A stretch of DNA of 6,630 nt from Nanobdellota archaeon (GCA_018901315.1 JAHIFA010000010.1:1-6630), one strand, 5' to 3'; positions 1-5,173 are shown, counted from the first letter of the stretch. Notes: generated by a model not told the origin, from the letters alone. Made by a program: numbers and translations.

Positions 1-776
1 AAAAGCCCTGTTATGAAATCACCCTGCAAAAATCTTCCTTTTTCATCAATAAAAAAGCATCTATCAGCATCACCATCCCATGCTATGCCTAAATCAGCTT
101 TTTCATCAACAACTCTTTTCATAATATCTTTTCTGTTCTCTAAAATTAGAGGATTGGACTGATGATTTGGAAAAGAACCATCAAGCTCAAAATACATTGG
201 AATAATATCTATTCCTATTTTTTCAAATACTTTTGGAACTATCATTCCAGCCATGCCATTTGATGCATCCATAACAACCTTTAATGGCTTTATCTTGTTT
301 ACATCAACAAATCTAAGGACAAAATCAACATAATCTTTAAGAACATCTTTTTTTATTATCCTGCCTTTTTCATGCTCTTCAAAATCATTTTTTTCAACTA
401 ATTTTTCTATTTCCTTTATTCCTGTAGCATCGCTTATTGGTATTGCTTTTTCCCTTGTAAACTTGATTCCATTGTATTCCTTAGGATTATGAGATGCTGT
501 AATCATTATCCCGCTTTCATACCCATAGTTTGAAACAGAAAAGTAAAGCATGTCTGTTCCACTTAACCCAATTTCAATAGCATCTGCTCCCTGGTCTGTT
601 ATTCCATCTGCTAATGATTTGAACAATGAATCAGAGCTTAAGCGCATATCTCTTCCAATAACAACATTCTTGCATTTCAAGAATTCAACAAAAGCCCTGC
701 CAATTTTGTAAGCTATCTCTTCATTTAGTTGTTCTGGATAAACTCCCCTTACATCATATGCCTTGAATATGCTCAT
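1..776 (-). CDS. Phosphomannomutase/phosphoglucomutase, partial (C-terminus beyond left edge)
   Basis: This cytoplasmic alpha-D-phosphohexomutase interconverts hexose 6-phosphate and hexose 1-phosphate (mannose or glucose), the step before nucleotide-sugar formation. The translation from ATG 774-776 starts MSIFKAYDVRGVYP, the usual family N-terminus. The phosphoserine loop is TASHNP with catalytic Ser95, and the metal loop is DGDADR with Asp234, Asp236 and Asp238. A GGGGTGA ribosome binding site four bases upstream supports the start. About 258 residues are present. The family is usually about 450 residues, so the sugar-binding and phosphate-binding C-terminal domains lie outside the window. 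The gene is downstream of a nucleotidyltransferase on the same strand, separated by 163 bases of hairpins, which fits a mannose-1-phosphate to GDP-mannose (or glucose equivalent) pathway. Sugar specificity cannot be read from this part, so no symbol is given; ManB or a GlmM-like enzyme are the alternatives. Confidence 0.95.
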   Translation of the reverse strand, partial: MSIFKAYDVRGVYPEQLNEEIAYKIGRAFVEFLKCKNVVIGRDMRLSSDSLFKSLADGITDQGADAIEIGLSGTDMLYFSVSNYGYESGIMITASHNPKEYNGIKFTREKAIPISDATGIKEIEKLVEKNDFEEHEKGRIIKKDVLKDYVDFVLRFVDVNKIKPLKVVMDASNGMAGMIVPKVFEKIGIDIIPMYFELDGSFPNHQSNPLILENRKDIMKRVVDEKADLGIAWDGDADRCFFIDEKGRFLQGDFITGL

Positions 777-780
777 ATTA

Positions 781-787
781 TCACCCC
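781..787 (-). promoter_or_regulatory. Ribosome binding site of the phosphohexomutase gene
   Basis: GGGGTGA on the minus strand, four bases before the ATG at 776. It is the same core as the site of the HPF-like gene at 4810-4816. Having this site implies a 5' leader, so the message must begin upstream, either within or beyond the hairpins at 807-942 or by readthrough from the nucleotidyltransferase gene. Confidence 0.75.
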
Positions 788-806
788 TTTATATTGAGAA
801 TAAATT

Positions 807-863
807 ATGCACAAAAAAGCGAAAACCAGTATTTTTAGATACTGGATGAAGCTTTTTTGGCAT
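807..863. repeat. Hairpin 1 of an intergenic tandem-hairpin element
   Basis: Inverted repeat with two nested stems. The outer arms 807-820 and 851-863 pair over 13 base pairs with one bulged A (811). The inner arms CCAGTAT (826-832) and ATACTGG (839-845) pair perfectly around a six-base TTTTAG loop. Between the stems is a symmetrical five-by-five internal loop (GAAAA opposite ATGAA on the plus strand). It lies between the nucleotidyltransferase stop and the phosphohexomutase start and would be transcribed if the two genes share a message. It could be an RNA stability or processing structure, a terminator/attenuator, a small RNA, or a REP/MITE-like repeat; the sequence alone does not decide. 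Confidence 0.75.
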
Positions 864-865
864 CC

Positions 866-942
866 TAAAAATCCACTGTCAAAATAAAACTCCGTCAAAT
901 CAGCACCTTTAGGTGCTAGTAGGAGTTTTCTGTGGATTTTTA
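866..942. repeat. Hairpin 2 of an intergenic tandem-hairpin element
   Basis: Three nested perfect stems: 866-876 with 932-942 (11 base pairs), AAAACTCC 886-893 with 922-929, and AGCACC 902-907 with 912-917 closed by TTTA. Internal loops are asymmetric: 9 against 2 bases, then 8 against 4. The long sides are similar (TGTCAAAAT and GTCAAATC). The outer arm includes the nucleotidyltransferase stop codon at 940-942, so the structure begins exactly where translation ends. It is separated from hairpin 1 by only two bases (864-865). Read on the minus strand, T-runs follow the stems, so partial transcription termination is a plausible role. Confidence 0.75.
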
Positions 943-1779
943 TGATTTTATATCCTTCCATTCTTTTAAAGCTTTTTCATATCTTTCTATGCTGCCTGTG
1001 TCAAACCACTGGCCACTAAATGGATATCCAAAAAGCTTTCCCATTTTTGCTAGTTTTGGAAAAACATCTTTTTCAAGCATTGCAAAGCCCTTTGGTATTA
1101 AATCAATTACATCTGGCTCCATTATATAAAATCCTGAATTTATAAGTTTAGAAGGCGCTTCCTCTTTCTTAGGCTTTTCAACAAACTCAAGAATTTTTGA
1201 GCCAGAAAGCCTTGCAACACCATACTTGCTTGGATCTTCAACAGTTGTCAGTGCAATTGTTACAAGTGCATTGCTTTCCTTATGTAACTGATACATTTCT
1301 TCTATATTAATGTCTTTTAATTCATCTCCATTTGAAACAATGAATGATTCAGTAAGCATATTTTTTCCCAGCTTTAATGGCCCTGCTGTGCCTAAAGGCC
1401 CAGTTTCTTCTATATAACTAAGTTTTATTCCAAATCTTGAGCCGTCAGCAAAATGTTCCTCAATCTTTTCCTTCATATGGCCTACAGCCATTGTAATATC
1501 CTTTATGTCATATTTTTTGAATAAGTCAAACAAGTGTTCTGTAAGTGTTTTTCCATGCACTGGTATCAATGCTTTTGGTATCTCATATGTTATTGGCCTT
1601 AATCTTGTTCCCTTTCCACCTGCAAGAATTACTGCCTTTTTTGGAACATTTGCACCGAGTGCTTTCATTATAAGAAGCTCTACTGCATGAGACCTATTTT
1701 TAATCTTAAAACCATTTACTCCAGAATCAACCTTTTTTAGGACATTAGAGTCAAGTGTTAGTGTTACTCTTTCTTTCAT
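940..1779 (-). CDS. Sugar-phosphate nucleotidyltransferase with N-terminal ribbon-helix-helix domain
   Basis: Residues 1-44 read as a ribbon-helix-helix (CopG/Arc/MetJ-type) module: a beta strand RVTLTLD (4-10), a helix, then the NRSHAVELLI helix (28-37). Residues 47-279 are a complete NTP-transferase domain of the mannose-1-phosphate guanylyltransferase / glucose-1-phosphate thymidylyltransferase superfamily. Visible motifs are LAGGKGTRLRP (52-62) with PKALIPV for NTP binding, PLGTAGP (128-134), NGD with metal ligand Asp152, EKP (201-203), NSG (214-216) and WFDTG with Asp260. It transfers a nucleotide to a hexose 1-phosphate, probably the product of the mutase encoded downstream. It lacks the left-handed beta-helix tail of bifunctional homologues. 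The ATG at 1777-1779 keeps the RHH domain and lies 26 bases after a good TATA box. Base and sugar specificity remain uncertain. Confidence 0.93.
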   Translation of the reverse strand: MKERVTLTLDSNVLKKVDSGVNGFKIKNRSHAVELLIMKALGANVPKKAVILAGGKGTRLRPITYEIPKALIPVHGKTLTEHLFDLFKKYDIKDITMAVGHMKEKIEEHFADGSRFGIKLSYIEETGPLGTAGPLKLGKNMLTESFIVSNGDELKDINIEEMYQLHKESNALVTIALTTVEDPSKYGVARLSGSKILEFVEKPKKEEAPSKLINSGFYIMEPDVIDLIPKGFAMLEKDVFPKLAKMGKLFGYPFSGQWFDTGSIERYEKALKEWKDIKS

Positions 1780-1798
1780 GTTTTTTTCAAAACCAAGA

Positions 1799-1816
1799 TT
1801 ATATTTAAACCTTTTG
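1799..1816 (-). promoter_or_regulatory. Promoter (BRE-TATA) of the nucleotidyltransferase gene
   Basis: Minus strand reads CAAAAG followed by GTTTAAATATAA, an archaeal BRE/TATA arrangement. The TATA core centre is about 26 bases before the ATG. Transcription would therefore start at or next to the start codon, and no ribosome binding site is present, which indicates a leaderless message. Confidence 0.65.
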
Positions 1817-1840
1817 TTTTATATGAGAAAGTATGATAAG

Positions 1841-1880
1841 TTAATAAGAATTAATATTTGTTAATACAGATTTAATTTAA
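1841..1880. repeat. TTAATA direct repeats phased at 10 bases
   Basis: TTAATA occurs at 1841, 1851 and 1861, exactly ten bases apart, followed by TTTAAT at 1871. The array lies in the 192-base divergent spacer between the nucleotidyltransferase promoter and the promoter of the orphan gene at 1972. One-helical-turn spacing would put all copies on one face of the DNA, as in an operator array or a curved segment. The background is very AT-rich, so chance is possible. The rest of the spacer (1780-1971) holds only the two promoters. Confidence 0.5.
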
Positions 1881-1911
1881 ATAACCATTTACAATATACA
1901 AAATTCAAAAT

Positions 1912-1928
1912 AGAAAGATTTAAATATT
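1912..1928 (+). promoter_or_regulatory. Promoter of the orphan 239-residue gene
   Basis: AGAAAGA followed by TTTAAATATT (1919-1928) is an archaeal BRE/TATA. The predicted transcription start is near 1949, giving a leader of roughly 20 bases that contains the ribosome binding site. Confidence 0.6.
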
Positions 1929-1957
1929 AGAAGTGTTACCTTATAGTAATAACAAAT

Positions 1958-1963
1958 GAGGTG
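1958..1963 (+). promoter_or_regulatory. Ribosome binding site of the orphan gene
   Basis: GAGGTG, complementary to the archaeal 16S rRNA 3' end, with eight bases before ATG 1972. It supports this start codon and shows the reading frame is translated. Confidence 0.75.
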
Positions 1964-1971
1964 TTTTAATC

Positions 1972-2691
1972 ATGGAAAAAGATCAAAAAACAATTGAAGA
2001 AAATAACAATATATCAGATTATCACCTAGTAGATCAAGTAAGTAAAAATTCTTATTTAAAAGAAAAAAGCAACAAATTCTACAATAACTTATGTAAAACA
2101 GCATTTCAAGTAGGAACAATGGCATTAATTGGCACTAATTATAGCAAGGCCCTTGAATATACAAGTAATCTTCAATCTAATTTGTTACAGAAATCTCTTG
2201 AAAATCCAAGTATGCTTAATAATATTATATCTTATCCTTTAAATTCACAGTATTTAGATGATATACTAATTGCTGGGGGGGCTGCTATAGCTTTCATTAC
2301 AGCTTGTAATATTGCTGAAACATACAATCCTGTTGAAAAGGGATTAAACCTTGCTGGCAAGGGTGCTTACAAAGGATTAAAGTTTGCCGGCAAATCTGCT
2401 TACAACGGAGGAAAATATTTTGTAGATGGATTAAGAGATTTTATTGGTGAAGGGATAATTGCAGCTGTTGCACCAAAATCAAAATTGCGCAAGGCAATAT
2501 CGACAAGAGATGCATATGAATCAAATGTGATGAGGGATAACGAAAGAAACAGAAGAAAAATAAACAAAATTCAAGAATCAAAAATTAAAGATTCAGATAA
2601 AATTGTTGAAGATACCAACTTAAATCAACATAAAATAGAGAAAGCTAATTATAAAATTCAAAAATTAGAAGAGAAGATTATACAAGCTTAG
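1972..2691 (+). CDS. Hypothetical protein with 11-residue repeats, possible membrane helix and coiled-coil tail
   Basis: Not recognised as a known family. It is 239 residues. Residues 1-38 are polar. Residues 41-55 form a short hydrophobic stretch. Residues 98-115 (ILIAGGAAIAFITACNIA) could be a transmembrane or membrane-inserted helix. Residues 124-134 and 135-145 are tandem 11-residue repeats of the form GL(N/K)(L/F)AGK(G/S)AY(K/N), with a weak third unit from 146; an 11-residue period is typical of amphipathic helices lying on a membrane. Residues from about 178 to the end are highly charged with heptad-like hydrophobics, probably coiled coil. A TATA box and GAGGTG site make it a real gene. 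The tail overlaps the methylthiotransferase gene by four bases. It may organise or bind the membrane, but no function can be assigned. Codon use is more A-rich than its neighbours, hinting at a fast-evolving or acquired gene. Confidence 0.8.
   Translation: MEKDQKTIEENNNISDYHLVDQVSKNSYLKEKSNKFYNNLCKTAFQVGTMALIGTNYSKALEYTSNLQSNLLQKSLENPSMLNNIISYPLNSQYLDDILIAGGAAIAFITACNIAETYNPVEKGLNLAGKGAYKGLKFAGKSAYNGGKYFVDGLRDFIGEGIIAAVAPKSKLRKAISTRDAYESNVMRDNERNRRKINKIQESKIKDSDKIVEDTNLNQHKIEKANYKIQKLEEKIIQA
2341..2406 (+). repeat. 33-base in-frame tandem duplication in the orphan gene
   Basis: Two successive 33-base units (2341-2373 and 2374-2406) encode the 11-residue repeats. They share most bases, including blocks such as GGATTAAA and TCTGCTTAC/GGTGCTTAC, and differ partly at synonymous sites. 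This indicates an internal duplication that has since diverged. Confidence 0.65.
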
Positions 2692-3968
2692 ATTATTTTT
2701 CCCCTTAAAGTATGGTTTGTTACTGAGATTATTTTTACATTAACTTTTTTCCCTAAGAGATTCTTTTTTGATTTAATTACAACCGGCTTATAGCAATAAT
2801 TTCTGCTGATAAATGAGCCTTTTTGGCCGATTTCATCCACTAAAATCTCTCCTTCCCAACTGAGCCATTTTTTGTTTTTCTTAGTGCATATCTTGTTGAA
2901 TTCTTTTGTAATGAGCTGGCTTCTCTCTCTTTTTACTCTGCCATGCACTTTGTTTTTTATTAAAGCAGCTTTTGTTCCTGGCCTAGGCCAGAACCTTGAG
3001 ATGTTTAAAACATCTGGCTTTATTTCTTTTATTAATTTTATAGAATCATTGAATTGCTCCTCTGTTTCAGATGGAAAGCCGCATATTATGTCTGTGCTTA
3101 TTGTAATTTCAGGAATTTCATTTGTTAGTTTTGTTATTATTATTTTTAATTCATCTACAGTGTAAAGCCTCTTCATTGCTTTAAGTATTTCATCATTTCC
3201 AGACTGAACAGGGATGTGAAGAAACTTGAAAATTTTTTTTGATTTCATTAAATTAACTAAATCATCTAAAATTGGAATCAGGTTGTTTGGGTCCATCATA
3301 CCTATTCTTATTTTAAAATCTCCTTTAACATCAATTATTTTTTTTAGCAATGAAACAAGATTTGTTTTAATGTCCTGTCCATAGGCAGCAGTATCCTGGG
3401 ATGTAAGCCAGATTTCCTTGCAATTATCTTTTATTCCTGATTCAATCTGTTTTACAATCTTATCTTCCGGATAAGAAAACAGTTTTCCCTTGGCAAACTT
3501 TACAATGCAATAACTGCATACTCCATTACAGCCTTCTGATATCTGGACTATATGGACTATTGGGTTTTTTCTTAGCTCTGGACAATTTAATTTAACTTCA
3601 TTCCTCTTTCCTATTTTTTCAACTGTTTTATTTTTAAGAACCTTATCAACAACATAAGCAATATCTTTTACATAATGCGGGCCAACCAAAGAAGCATAGG
3701 GTGCAATAGCTTTTAATAAATCTTTCTGGACATCAGGCATGCATCCAGCTATAATCATTTTTTTGTTTAGCTTCAAGAAATTTATTATGTTTTTTTTCAC
3801 CTTATTTTCAGTTGATTGCTTTACTGTGCATGTATTGACTATGATTAAATCAGAGTTTTCTGGTTTTTTTGCAATGCTGTGGCCAGCTTCAATCAAAAGC
3901 CCGGCCATTATTTCAGAATTATTATAGTTTGCAGAGCATCCAAATGTCTCAATGAATATTTTGGCCAT
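2688..3968 (-). CDS. tRNA (N6-threonylcarbamoyladenosine37-C2)-methylthiotransferase, archaeal MiaB-like
   Basis: A radical-SAM methylthiotransferase of the CDKAL1/MtaB group, expected to convert t6A37 to ms2t6A37 in tRNAs decoding ANN codons. The N-terminal methylthiotransferase domain has the three cluster cysteines Cys11 (ETFGCSAN), Cys47 (NTCTV) and Cys76 (AGCMP). The radical-SAM domain has CNGVCSYC with Cys147, Cys151 and Cys154, followed by family motifs PVQSGND and ICGFPSET. Residues about 363-426 form a TRAM RNA-binding domain. At 426 residues it is full length. The ATG at 3966-3968 sits about 26 bases from a TATA box and no ribosome binding site is seen, so the message is probably leaderless. 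The stop overlaps the convergent gene's stop by four bases. The divergent neighbour is AlaX, another tRNA-directed enzyme. Substrate t6A rather than i6A follows from the archaeal subfamily; that is inference. Confidence 0.95.
   Translation of the reverse strand: MAKIFIETFGCSANYNNSEIMAGLLIEAGHSIAKKPENSDLIIVNTCTVKQSTENKVKKNIINFLKLNKKMIIAGCMPDVQKDLLKAIAPYASLVGPHYVKDIAYVVDKVLKNKTVEKIGKRNEVKLNCPELRKNPIVHIVQISEGCNGVCSYCIVKFAKGKLFSYPEDKIVKQIESGIKDNCKEIWLTSQDTAAYGQDIKTNLVSLLKKIIDVKGDFKIRIGMMDPNNLIPILDDLVNLMKSKKIFKFLHIPVQSGNDEILKAMKRLYTVDELKIIITKLTNEIPEITISTDIICGFPSETEEQFNDSIKLIKEIKPDVLNISRFWPRPGTKAALIKNKVHGRVKRERSQLITKEFNKICTKKNKKWLSWEGEILVDEIGQKGSFISRNYCYKPVVIKSKKNLLGKKVNVKIISVTNHTLRGKII
2691..2704 (+). 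terminator. Possible T-run terminator after the orphan gene
   Basis: ATTATTTTT follows directly after the TAG at 2689-2691. Archaeal termination often needs only a U-run in the RNA. Because the genes overlap at their stops, the signal lies inside the opposing coding region. Confidence 0.35.
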
Positions 3969-3989
3969 AAAACTGCAAAAAATAATAAT

Positions 3990-3999
3990 CTTTAAATAG
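3990..3999. promoter_or_regulatory. Shared divergent TATA element for methylthiotransferase and alaX
   Basis: CTTTAAATAG on the plus strand contains the palindrome TTTAAA (3991-3996). Its centre is 25.5 bases from the A of the methylthiotransferase ATG (3968, minus) and about 34 bases from the alaX ATG (4028, plus). No other TATA-like element with correct spacing occurs in the 59-base gap, so both genes may use it in opposite directions, with leaders of zero to about eight bases. Confidence 0.5.
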
Positions 4000-4027
4000 T
4001 TTTGTTAATTTTTTTTGTTTGATAAAA

Positions 4028-4669
4028 ATGGTGATAAAGCTTTTCTGGCAGGATCCTTACCTAAAAGAATGCAATGCTATTGTAACAGCAATAGAAGAAA
4101 ATAAGGTTTGGCTTGACCAGACAGTATTTTTCGCTTTCTCTGGTGGCCAGGCATCTGACAAAGGAACAATAAATACAATAAATGTTTTAGAAGCAGTAAA
4201 GCAAAACGAGGATGAGATATATTATATTCTTGAAAAAGAGCCTGATTTTAAGGTTGGAGATAATGTAAAGGTTGAGATTGACTGGGATTATAGATATAAG
4301 ATAATGAAATTGCATTCAGCAGCACACATTGTTTATTATTTTTTTATTGAAAAGGTTGGCCAGCAGAAGGTAATCGGCTCAAACATAAACGTTGATAAAG
4401 CACGCCTGGACTTTGCTTACAATGAGTCAGTAAGCCAGCTGCTTCCAGAGATACAGGAAAAAACAATGGAAATAATCAATAAGGGTATTGACATAAAAGC
4501 CTTTAGAGATGAGAAAGACCCAACAAGGAGATTGTGGGAATGCGGAAAATGGCTTATGCCATGCGGCGGCACTCATGTTAAGAACACAAAAGAAATTGGT
4601 CAGATAAAGCTTAAAAGAAATAATATAGGAGCTGACAAGGAAAGGATTGAAGTTTCTTTAGTGGATTAA
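4028..4669 (+). CDS. alaX: AlaX-type alanyl-tRNA editing hydrolase
   Basis: A stand-alone homologue of the editing domain of alanyl-tRNA synthetase; it hydrolyses Ser- or Gly-mischarged tRNA(Ala) in the cytoplasm. The 213-residue protein has the SGGQASDKG motif (from residue 38), the zinc-site HSAAH (His96, His100) and the second half of the site CGGTH (Cys179, His183), so all four expected ligands are present. The usual Y-P-E before SGGQ is replaced by F-A-F, a small departure. There is no N-terminal synthetase or C-Ala part, consistent with the short/medium AlaX class. ATG 4028 is preferred; TTG 4019 would add three residues and GTG 4031 remove one. No ribosome binding site precedes it, fitting a nearly leaderless message from the TATA box at 3990-3999. 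It lies head-to-head with the tRNA methylthiotransferase. Confidence 0.93.
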   Translation: MVIKLFWQDPYLKECNAIVTAIEENKVWLDQTVFFAFSGGQASDKGTINTINVLEAVKQNEDEIYYILEKEPDFKVGDNVKVEIDWDYRYKIMKLHSAAHIVYYFFIEKVGQQKVIGSNINVDKARLDFAYNESVSQLLPEIQEKTMEIINKGIDIKAFRDEKDPTRRLWECGKWLMPCGGTHVKNTKEIGQIKLKRNNIGADKERIEVSLVD

Positions 4670-4674
4670 ACTAA

Positions 4675-4700
4675 ATTAATATACGATTTTGTATATTAAT
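4675..4700. promoter_or_regulatory. Perfect 10-bp inverted repeat, copy 1 of TAATATAC-N6-GTATA
   Basis: Arms ATTAATATAC (4675-4684) and GTATATTAAT (4691-4700) pair perfectly around GATTTT. It begins five bases after the alaX stop, so it could act as a 3' end structure for alaX, or as an operator for the HPF-like gene, because the same motif recurs 64 bases downstream at 4741. Confidence 0.55.
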
Positions 4701-4740
4701 ATATAAGAAAATATTAATTTTATTGTTATTTAACCTATTC

Positions 4741-4762
4741 TAATATACTAAAAAGTATACTC
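4741..4762. promoter_or_regulatory. Copy 2 of TAATATAC-N6-GTATA, next to the HPF-like promoter
   Basis: TAATATAC (4741-4748), six bases, then GTATACTC. It has the same left arm and six-base spacer as the repeat at 4677, offset by exactly 64 bases. It ends eight bases before the BRE at 4770, a usual position for an archaeal activator or a repressor that blocks TFB. Confidence 0.45.
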
Positions 4763-4769
4763 AACTTTA

Positions 4770-4785
4770 GAAACGTTTTTATATG
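4770..4785 (+). promoter_or_regulatory. Promoter (BRE-TATA) of the HPF-like gene
   Basis: GAAACG (BRE-like) followed by TTTTTATATG gives the strongest promoter match in the window. The predicted start is around 4805-4807, leaving a leader of about 18 bases that holds the GGGGTGA site. Confidence 0.7.
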
Positions 4786-4809
4786 CATAAACCAATTATA
4801 CACATTATA

Positions 4810-4816
4810 GGGGTGA
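4810..4816 (+). promoter_or_regulatory. Ribosome binding site of the HPF-like gene
   Basis: GGGGTGA seven bases before ATG 4824, within the 12-base string TAGGGGTGATGC (4808-4819) that recurs at 5134-5145. Confidence 0.8.
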
Positions 4817-4823
4817 TGCAGCC

Positions 4824-5117
4824 ATGGCAGAAACAATTAAACTAGGCGGCAATATAGAGCTTACAGGATTTTCAGAGCTGGATGGCGGCTCAATGATAAT
4901 TCTTAAGAAGATAGTCGGCTCTTACGCCAGAAAATTCTCTGACAGCTTAAAGGATTTTGAAAAGCTTGTTCTTGAATTAAATGAACAGAGAAATGAACTT
5001 GAAATAAATGCAAAACTCATTGTTGGCGGAAAAGAGACACCAGCAAATGCAAAAGACAAAAACCTTTTTGTTGCTCTTGATAACACATTAAAAGAATTGG
5101 AAAAGAAAATAAAATAG
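4824..5117 (+). CDS. Small HPF/RaiA-like ribosome-associated protein (putative)
   Basis: A 97-residue protein whose layout matches the beta-alpha-beta-beta-beta-alpha fold of ribosome hibernation factors. Strand IELTGF (11-16) is followed by a basic helix with ILKKIVGSYARKF. Strands LVLELNE and ELEINAKLIVGG come next. The segment ANAKDKNLFVALDNTLKELEKKI parallels the HPF C-terminal part in which (A/S)A-x-x-D/Q-(M/L)(Y/F)-x-A(I/L)D is followed by a helix. HPF proteins bind the 30S decoding and mRNA channel in resting cells. The start has a strong ribosome binding site and promoter. The next gene follows after 56 bases on the same strand and is probably co-transcribed. The assignment rests on pattern recognition only; another small RNA-binding fold is possible. 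Confidence 0.65.
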   Translation: MAETIKLGGNIELTGFSELDGGSMIILKKIVGSYARKFSDSLKDFEKLVLELNEQRNELEINAKLIVGGKETPANAKDKNLFVALDNTLKELEKKIK

Positions 5118-5133
5118 AAACAGATAAAATCTT

Positions 5134-5154
5134 TAGGGGTGATGCTTAACCTCT
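5134..5154 (+). promoter_or_regulatory. Second TAGGGGTGATGC copy with hairpin over its SD-like core
   Basis: TAGGGGTGATGC (5134-5145) repeats the string around the HPF-like gene's ribosome binding site, but no start codon follows at the right distance. AGGGGT (5135-5140) can pair with ACCTCT (5149-5154), one G-U pair included, around an eight-base loop. It sits between the two genes of the unit. It may be a duplicated remnant or an RNA control element. Confidence 0.4.
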
Positions 5155-5162
5155 CAAAATAA

Positions 5163-5168
5163 AAGGTG
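5163..5168 (+). promoter_or_regulatory. Ribosome binding site of the 80-residue gene
   Basis: AAGGTG, five bases before ATG 5174. It is weaker than GGGGTGA but correctly placed, and supports translation of the small downstream gene. Confidence 0.6.
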
Positions 5169-5173
5169 TTTTT

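Noticed and set aside
807..942. H/ACA guide RNA reading of the two hairpins
   Set aside because: Two hairpins fit superficially, but there is no ACA after either stem and the internal loops are too small or too asymmetric for a pseudouridylation pocket.
773..961. 62-residue minus-strand frame across the hairpin spacer
   Set aside because: It overlaps the end of the nucleotidyltransferase in another frame and the rest is the hairpin element; it has no ribosome binding site and a composition unlike a protein. The hairpins explain the spacer better.
2872..3165. 97-residue plus-strand frame inside the methylthiotransferase gene
   Set aside because: Antisense shadow of a well-conserved radical-SAM gene; no promoter or ribosome binding site.
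4019..4027. TTG start for alaX three codons upstream
   Set aside because: TTG is a rare start, and it coincides with the predicted transcription start; ATG 4028 is kept, although a leaderless TTG cannot be fully excluded.
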